Shown: positions 6,556 to 10,526 of the stretch, piece after piece
Layout: each line of letters begins with the position of its first letter
Numbering within the stretch: the first letter of the stretch is position 1
From: JBBQUP01 sp038212305
GTDB taxonomy: Bacteria; Bacteroidota; Bacteroidia; Bacteroidales; Marinilabiliaceae
DNA: 10,526 bases
Direction of reading: 5' to 3'
Assembly (NCBI GenBank): GCA_038212305.1
Contig: JBBQUP010000109.1
Coordinates: forward strand, 1 to 10,526
The notes under the pieces: generated by a model
The model's input: the letters and a program-made list of their open reading frames with translations, nothing else
Databases searched by the model: none
What the model was told of the DNA's origin: nothing
Program-made: the position numbers and the translations under genes

Positions 6556-8607
6556 ATGAATGATACCATTCCTGCTATTTACGGCATAAAAAAAACGGAT
6601 AAAGAAACCTTACTAAAGTGGTATTACTTAATTAATTTGGGGAGAGCTTTAGATGACAGAGCACCTAATTATTTAAAGCAGGCCATTGGATGGTCCTATC
6701 ATGCTCCAGCAGCCGGGCATGATGGTATACAACTGGCAATTGGTCAAGTTTTTATTAAAAACCACGACCATTTATTTCCTTATTACAGAGATTTACAAAC
6801 TTGCATATCTGCAGGAATGACTGCTGAAGAGATTATTTACAATGGGATTTCAAAAGATGCGGATGTGGCTGGTGGAGGACGACATATGTCGAACCATTTT
6901 GCCAAACCAGCTTGGAATATCCATAATGTTTCATCCTGCACAGGAAATCATACGCTTCATGCAGCAGGTGTGGGACGAGCCTTGAAAACATATAAAGTAA
7001 AAGATGCAGTCGCCATCAGTTCTCAGGGAGAATCATCGGTTTCGGAAGGATACGTTTACGAGGCTATAAATGGTGCATCGCGAGAGGAACTTCCTGTAAT
7101 ATTTGTTTTTCAAGATAATGGATATGGTATCTCAGTTCCTAAAAAGGATCAAACCGCCAATCGTAAAACAGCAACGAATTTTGAGTCATTCAAAAATCTG
7201 AGGATCATTTATTGCAATGGTAAAGATGTGTTTGATTCGATGAATGCCATGACTGAAGCCAAAAAATGGGCTATAGCCGAGCAAAAACCTGTTATTGTGC
7301 AGGCCAATTGCGTTCGTATTCACAGTCACTCAAATTCCGATAAACATGAGCTTTACCGCGACGATGCAGAACTTGCCTATGTAAAAGAATATGATCCCAT
7401 TGAAAAATACAAACGATTACTATTACGATATAATAGAGCCACCGTTGATGAACTAACAGCCATAGATGAGCAAATTACTATTGTAGTTAAAGAAGCACAT
7501 AAAAAAGGGTTAGCAGCACCGCATCCCACACCTGAATCAATACATGAATTCGTTTTACCATATTCCTATGAATCAGTTAAATACCCCGATGGAACGCATC
7601 ATGAAGAAGGTGAGAAAATTAAATTAATACAAGCTTTAAATGATACATTAAAAGCTGAATTTAAGCGTAATCCTGATACTTTTTTATGGGGACAAGATGT
7701 TGCAAACAAGGACAAAGGTGGAATTTTCAATGTGTCAAAAGGATTACAGCAGGAGTTTGGTATTGAGCGCGTATTTAATGGCCCAATAGCCGAGGATTTT
7801 ATTCTTGGGACTGCCAATGGCATGTCGCGATTTAAAAAAGAGATGCGCATTGTTGTTGAAGGAGCCGAGTTTGCCGATTACTTTTGGCCTGCAATGGAGC
7901 AGTTTGTTGAAACAACTCATGAATACTGGAGAACAAAAGGGCAGTTTTCACCTAACATAACTGTTCGTTTGGCTTCGGGTGGCTACATTGGTGGTGGATT
8001 ATACCACAGTCAGAATATCGAAGGTGCTTTAACCACATTTCCGGGGGTGCGCATTGTTTATCCATCGTTTGCCGATGATGCAGCTGGCTTATTACGAACA
8101 TCGTTACGTAGCGAAGGGATGACGGTTTTTATGGAGCCCAAAGCTTTGTACAATGCACCTAAAGCAGCAACTGTAGTTCCCGATGATTTTGAAGTACCAT
8201 TTGGAAAAGCCAGAGTACGTCGTGAAGGAACTGATTTAACGGTTATCACCTATGGCAATACCACTCACATGTGCCTTGAAGCCGCTGAAATGGTTGCAAA
8301 CGAAGGAAAAGGTAGTGTTGAGGTGATCGATTTAAGGTCATTAATTCCTCTCGATAAGGATATGATTCGTGAATCGTTACAAAAAACATCTCGTATCTTA
8401 ATTGTTCATGAAGATAAAGTCTTTTCTGGATTTGGTGCTGAAGTGGCAGCCATTATATCCGACGAAATGTTTCAGTTATTAGATGCTCCAATAAAACGTA
8501 TTGGTTCAGAGTTTATTCCAGTTGGTTTTAATCGGATTCTTGAGGCAGCCATATTGCCTAATACCACTAAAATTTACAATGGAATGATTGGGATATTAAG
8601 ATATTGA
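6556..8607 (+). CDS. 2-oxoacid dehydrogenase E1, fused alpha and beta subunits (thiamine diphosphate-dependent)
   Basis: This enzyme decarboxylates a 2-oxoacid on thiamine diphosphate and acylates the lipoyl arm of E2. The 683-residue chain fuses what are often two proteins. The alpha part (about 1-335) has GHDGIQLAIG, PYYRDL (76-80), GGGRHMSNHF (107-115), the cofactor segment SSQGESSVSEG (155-165) ending at QDNGYGIS (186-193), and a phosphorylation-loop-like HSHSNSD (256-262). The beta part (about 352-683) has GGIFNVSKGLQQEFG, the cofactor-activating Glu413 in GPIAED, GGYIGGGLYHSQ with His484, and FMEPKALY. The usual thiamine GDG triad is replaced: Gly-Glu-Ser at 158-160 is the best counterpart, with Asn188 closing the motif. 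Both halves are otherwise intact. It follows E2 in the same operon. Automatic annotation may give such proteins misleading names; the fold assignment is secure, the substrate is not. Confidence 0.92.
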   Translation: MNDTIPAIYGIKKTDKETLLKWYYLINLGRALDDRAPNYLKQAIGWSYHAPAAGHDGIQLAIGQVFIKNHDHLFPYYRDLQTCISAGMTAEEIIYNGISKDADVAGGGRHMSNHFAKPAWNIHNVSSCTGNHTLHAAGVGRALKTYKVKDAVAISSQGESSVSEGYVYEAINGASREELPVIFVFQDNGYGISVPKKDQTANRKTATNFESFKNLRIIYCNGKDVFDSMNAMTEAKKWAIAEQKPVIVQANCVRIHSHSNSDKHELYRDDAELAYVKEYDPIEKYKRLLLRYNRATVDELTAIDEQITIVVKEAHKKGLAAPHPTPESIHEFVLPYSYESVKYPDGTHHEEGEKIKLIQALNDTLKAEFKRNPDTFLWGQDVANKDKGGIFNVSKGLQQEFGIERVFNGPIAEDFILGTANGMSRFKKEMRIVVEGAEFADYFWPAMEQFVETTHEYWRTKGQFSPNITVRLASGGYIGGGLYHSQNIEGALTTFPGVRIVYPSFADDAAGLLRTSLRSEGMTVFMEPKALYNAPKAATVVPDDFEVPFGKARVRREGTDLTVITYGNTTHMCLEAAEMVANEGKGSVEVIDLRSLIPLDKDMIRESLQKTSRILIVHEDKVFSGFGAEVAAIISDEMFQLLDAPIKRIGSEFIPVGFNRILEAAILPNTTKIYNGMIGILRY

Positions 8608-8724
8608 TAGTTTTACTAATTGTTAATTGAATAATTGTTAATAGTATGAGCAAATTACTATCATGATAATTGGTTTTAAATAAATTAATTAGATTATAAG
8701 TTGAAGAATCTAAATTTTTAATAA
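8608..8724. repeat. Short spacer with an 11-bp direct repeat and a 10-bp palindrome before the flavodoxin gene
   Basis: TAATTGTTAAT occurs at 8617-8627 and again at 8632-8642 (15-base period), followed by the perfect palindrome TATCATGATA at 8659-8668. There is no terminator after E1 and no clear promoter box, although TAAATTTT (8711-8718) is a one-mismatch -7 candidate. The flavodoxin gene may thus be read through from the E2-E1 operon or from its own weak promoter. The repeats could be operator sites, but in such AT-rich DNA they may be chance. Confidence 0.25.
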
Positions 8725-9237
8725 ATGAAAAAAACAGCCATATTTTATAGTTTTAAATCAGTTAAAACACGCCAGCAAGTTAAACGGTTGGTAAAAGCTT
8801 GGGGTAACGATGCCATTGAGGAAATAGATGTTGATACCACTTCAGGAGATGTATTTAAGCAGTTTGATCAATATATTTTAGCCGTCTCAACTTGGTTTGA
8901 TGGAGAATTACCTAATTATTGGGATGAACTGATCCCTGATTTGGAAGATTTAAGCTTTAAAGGTAAACGATTTGCTATTTTTGGTGGAGGCAATCAAATC
9001 GATTATCCAGAGAATTTTGTGGATGGGATAGGTTTATTAGCTGATTTTTTTGAATCACGACAAGCTAAAATTGTTGGATTTACATCAGCCGAAGGCTATC
9101 AATTCGAATCATCTAAAGCGCTAAGAGGTAATATGTTTTGTGGTTTAGCTCTTGATATTGAGAACCAAGCAGCCTTAACTCATGAACGAATAGATAAGTG
9201 GGTTGAGCAAATTAAAGAGGAATTTCAAAAAAAGTAA
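8725..9237 (+). CDS. Flavodoxin-like protein (long-chain type) with an altered FMN phosphate loop
   Basis: This 170-residue protein has the fold and length of long-chain flavodoxins, small FMN-carrying electron shuttles of the cytosol. Clear matches are the Trp57 loop (STWFDGELPNYWDELIPDLE), the second flavin loop GGGNQIDYPENF (87-98) with the stacking Tyr94, FVDGIG, and the C-terminal block AEGYQFESSKALRG to LALDIENQAALTHERIDKWV. The oddity is at the N-terminus: after strand one (TAIFY) the usual T-x-T-G-N-T phosphate loop reads SFKSVKT (9-15), losing the Gly and most hydroxyl residues. The second loop also has Asn90 where Asp is usual. It may bind FMN weakly or differently, or be a paralogue with another role. 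It lies 117 bases after E1; a functional link to the dehydrogenase is only a guess. Confidence 0.82.
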   Translation: MKKTAIFYSFKSVKTRQQVKRLVKAWGNDAIEEIDVDTTSGDVFKQFDQYILAVSTWFDGELPNYWDELIPDLEDLSFKGKRFAIFGGGNQIDYPENFVDGIGLLADFFESRQAKIVGFTSAEGYQFESSKALRGNMFCGLALDIENQAALTHERIDKWVEQIKEEFQKK

Positions 9238-9270
9238 AAAACAAAAAATAACTTAAATAGTGCATAAACA

Positions 9271-9301
9271 TTGAGATGTGAACTAAAAAAACATATATTT
9301 G
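9271..9301 (+). promoter_or_regulatory. Bacteroidota-type promoter for tRNA-Lys
   Basis: TTG (9271-9273), 20 bases, then TATATTTG (9294-9301), an exact -7 consensus. The predicted start near 9308 lies about 14 bases before the tRNA, so the tRNA has its own promoter rather than depending on the flavodoxin gene. Confidence 0.75.
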
Positions 9302-9321
9302 CACCTCGAAATAAAAATGAT

Positions 9322-9394
9322 GACTTAGTAGCTCAGTTGGTAGAGCACATCACTTTTAATGATGGGGTCCTGGGTTCGAATCCCAGCTGAGTCA
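9322..9394 (+). tRNA. tRNA-Lys, anticodon UUU
   Basis: The full cloverleaf can be drawn over 73 bases. The acceptor GACTTAG (9322-9328) pairs with CTGAGTC (9387-9393) with one G-T pair. The D stem is GCTC/GAGC (9331-9334, 9343-9346). The anticodon stem CATCA/TGATG (9348-9352, 9360-9364) closes loop CTTTTAA with anticodon TTT at 9355-9357. The T stem CTGGG/CCCAG (9370-9374, 9382-9386) closes loop TTCGAAT. The discriminator base is A9394 and the 3' CCA is not encoded. This tRNA reads both AAA and AAG, the codons of the dnaX slippery site. Confidence 0.97.
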
Positions 9395-9418
9395 CACTTT
9401 TGATTCTCAAAATGAACT

Positions 9419-9454
9419 AAAAGCACTTAAATTCAATGATTTAAGTGCTTTTTT
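9419..9454 (+). terminator. Strong intrinsic terminator after tRNA-Lys
   Basis: A perfect 14-bp stem, AAAAGCACTTAAAT (9419-9432) with ATTTAAGTGCTTTT (9439-9452), closes a six-base loop and runs into a T-tract (9449-9454). Because the outer pairs are A-T it could also work from the opposite strand. Confidence 0.92.
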
Positions 9455-9506
9455 GTTAATGCCAAACTACCAAAATATTCATTTAAAATCAAATTAGAAG
9501 GGACTA

Positions 9507-9547
9507 TAGCGAGACCTATTCCAAAAAATCGCCAATAGGTCTCGCTA
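9507..9547. repeat. Perfect 14-bp hairpin (TAGCGAGACCTATT arms)
   Basis: TAGCGAGACCTATT (9507-9520) is matched exactly by AATAGGTCTCGCTA (9534-9547) around a 13-base loop. No T-tract follows and the arms are richer in GC than their surroundings. It lies outside any gene, between the tRNA terminator and the recombinase remnant. It could be a dispersed REP-like unit, a recombination site or the end of a decayed element. Confidence 0.6.
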
Positions 9548-9572
9548 AATGACGTAACTCTTTGTATTTCAA

Positions 9573-9602
9573 TTCAATTTGGTTCAATTTGACTCGATTT
9601 GG
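9573..9602. repeat. Degenerate 10-bp tandem repeat, three units
   Basis: The units are TTCAATTTGG, TTCAATTTGA and CTCGATTTGG, one helical turn apart. They lie about 90 bases before the recombinase remnant. Such helically phased short repeats can be protein-binding (arm-type) sites, but the run is too short to be sure. Confidence 0.35.
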
Positions 9603-9695
9603 TGCTTGTAAAATAGCATCAAACAGGGTACTTTTAAAATAGGATCGAGACCAATTTTTTGAATTCCTTTGATGTATTCCTGAAAACGGAAAAAA

Positions 9696-9919
9696 ATGAA
9701 CAGCTACTTGAAAAAACTGGCTGATATATGTGGGATTCAGAAGAATCTATCGATGCAGTAGCCCTGCATACTTTTGCCACTTCGGTAACTTTGACCAATG
9801 GAGTTCCTTTGGATACCGTATCCAAGATGCTTGGGCATACCTCCTTAAAAACTACCCATATATACGCTAGAATTGTAGATGCCAAAATCTCGAATGATAT
9901 GAGCCAACAGATAAGCTAA
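9696..9919 (+). pseudogene. Tyrosine recombinase (integrase) C-terminal remnant, frameshifted
   Basis: Two overlapping frames together resemble the end of a Bacteroidota phage- or transposon-type integrase. The first (9696-9761) reads MNSYLKKLADICGIQKNL and hits a TAG at 9759. The second, one base back from about 9758, reads LHTFATSVTLTNGVPLDTV, then SKMLGHTSLKTTHIYARIVD, ending at TAA 9917-9919. The LGH box and the catalytic Tyr of HIYARI are kept. At the HxxRH box, where ARHTFAT is expected, the sequence reads ALHTFAT: the catalytic Arg has become Leu and the box His is lost at the frameshift. The N-terminal arm and core domains and the first catalytic Arg are absent; upstream of 9690 only broken frames are seen. 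It cannot be an active enzyme. The 63-residue open frame starting at 9728 is part of this remnant, not a separate gene. Confidence 0.8.
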
Positions 9920-10259
9920 ATATCGATCGGTTAAAAGAAAAGTTCAAAGATAAAGAAACCTTTGAGACCAAAGATATTGTCAGATTTTATGAAAAGGATG
10001 AGCCACAAATTAAAATCGCACTGTCAATTGGAGGATATACCATTTAGTCCAAAGGGGAATTTAAAAACGTATCGGAAGAGGTAAACTGGCTTTAGGTGAA
10101 AGCAAAATATATTTGCCTGAAATTTCATCGAAGCTAAAATCAATACATACAAAACTAAAAAGAGAGTTTCCATATTTGGAAATCTGCATCTGGAATACAT
10201 CTTCTTTTAATGAATTCATGATACATCAACCAGGCCGGTTTTATATCCTTAACCATTGA
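9913..10259 (+). pseudogene. Broken AbiEi-like antitoxin / winged-helix gene
   Basis: Frame one (9913-10017) encodes NIDRLKEKFKDKETFETKDI then VRFYEKDEPQIKI. After a shift of one base near 10012-10017, the second frame continues TVNWRIYHLVQRGI, then a stop TAA at 10062-10064 where Leu is expected, and then KRIGRGKLALGESKIYLPEI, SSKLKSIHTKLKREFPYLEI and CIWNTSSFNEFMIHQPGRFY, to TGA 10257. The helix-turn-wing pattern (INWRIY-LVxxGxLxRxGRGxY) followed by a block with IWNTS and HQPGR is what I associate with AbiEi-like type IV antitoxins and a related uncharacterised Bacteroidota family. That assignment is from memory. With one frameshift, one nonsense codon and a missing end it is dead. No AbiEii toxin is visible next to it. 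It overlaps the end of the integrase remnant. Confidence 0.65.
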
Positions 10260-10401
10260 CTTTGGTACCAATTTGGAAAAAGCAAACGTTGAAATTTTCG
10301 ACATCAACGGCAAAATGCTCTACAGCCGTTCAATCGAAAATGCTTCGGAAATGAACTTAATGACTAATGGTATTCTTAATATAGGATTCAATGTCGTTTA
10401 G
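10249..10401 (+). pseudogene. Orphan type IX secretion C-terminal sorting-domain fragment
   Basis: The frame from 10249 to TAG 10399-10401 reads LTIDFGTNLEKANVEIFDIN then GKMLYSRSIENASEMNLMTN. This matches the T9SS type A sorting domain pattern (strand, NVEIFDINGK, LYS, ENASEMNL, NGI). In intact proteins this domain ends a large secreted protein and begins with a YPNP-type motif. Here it begins abruptly at the broken end of the antitoxin remnant and has no cargo or start codon. The C-terminal few residues (LNIGFNVV) also deviate. It is probably debris of a larger gene joined by deletion or recombination near 10245-10252. Confidence 0.65.
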
Positions 10402-10412
10402 TTAGTGATAAT

Positions 10413-10526
10413 TCATAATCGTTTGTAATTCATAGAGTAAGGTTTCTTTGGTTTTTTCTTTCTTGGGTTACTCCTGCCTGGTCTAATTATTTCTCTTGTT
10501 TTTTCTACCAGTTGATCAAAAGCTTG
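10413..10526 (-). CDS. C-terminus of a probable IS4-type transposase, cut by the window edge
   Basis: On the minus strand an open frame enters at 10526 and ends at TGA (10415-10413). Its 37 visible residues read QAFDQLVEKTREIIRPGRSN then PRKKKPKKPYSMNYKRL. The very basic Arg/Lys/Pro tail after an amphipathic helix resembles the end of IS4-family DDE transposases. The catalytic residues lie outside the window, so the family is tentative. The insertion-sequence end should lie between about 10350 and 10412, but with one end visible I cannot define the terminal repeat or target duplication. Confidence 0.45.
   Translation of the reverse strand, partial: QAFDQLVEKTREIIRPGRSNPRKKKPKKPYSMNYKRL

Noticed and set aside
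7599..8249. Two minus-strand frames within the E1 gene
   Set aside because: Shadows of the conserved beta half of E1.
9634..9885. Minus-strand 83-codon frame across the recombinase remnant
   Set aside because: The plus strand here matches an integrase; the minus frame has no recognisable content.
9395..10526. Copy of the tRNA-Lys 3' end as an attachment-site duplicate
   Set aside because: No second copy of the T-arm/acceptor sequence is found in the window; it could lie beyond the right edge.
1..10526. CRISPR array or large tandem-repeat system
   Set aside because: No regularly spaced repeats with unique spacers and no cas-like genes are present.

Overview
The window is AT-rich and looks like chromosomal DNA from a Bacteroidota, probably a Bacteroidales or Marinilabiliales-type organism. 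Four things point there: promoter boxes of the TTTG-N19/20-TAnnTTTG type, no obvious Shine-Dalgarno sequences before the genes, a single-chain E1 alpha/beta 2-oxoacid dehydrogenase, and a fragment of a type IX secretion sorting domain. No species can be named from the sequence alone.

Layout. Bases 1-1061 hold the 3' part of dnaX (DNA polymerase III clamp-loader subunit). The gene is split into two frames at a run of ten A followed by G, which contains an in-frame A AAA AAG heptamer. This looks like a built-in slippage site giving a short (gamma-like) and a long (tau-like) product. Bases 1062-1500 have no gene but carry two inverted-repeat structures and a possible promoter. Next come icd (eukaryote-like NADP isocitrate dehydrogenase, + strand) and an M13 zinc metallopeptidase lipoprotein (- strand), which converge on a shared bidirectional terminator. 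A divergent gap follows, with a good Bacteroidota promoter driving a two-gene unit: the lipoyl-bearing E2 acyltransferase and the fused E1 alpha/beta subunit of a 2-oxoacid dehydrogenase complex. No E3 or lipoate ligase gene is in view. A flavodoxin-like gene with a degenerate FMN phosphate loop comes next, then tRNA-Lys(UUU) with its own promoter and a very strong terminator.

Beyond the tRNA (about 9455-10526) no intact gene is visible. This stretch is a patchwork of broken gene ends: a tyrosine recombinase C-terminus, an AbiEi-like antitoxin with a frameshift and a nonsense codon, a type IX sorting-domain tail, and at the window edge the C-terminus of a probable IS4-type transposase on the minus strand. 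A perfect 14-bp hairpin and a short 10-bp tandem repeat lie just inside this zone. The picture is of a decayed integrated element next to a tRNA gene.

The left nine-tenths is ordinary core metabolism and replication (TCA step, 2-oxoacid oxidation, electron carrier). The most interesting signals are the dnaX slippage site, the unusual flavodoxin, the non-coding inverted repeats after dnaX, and the gene graveyard beside tRNA-Lys.
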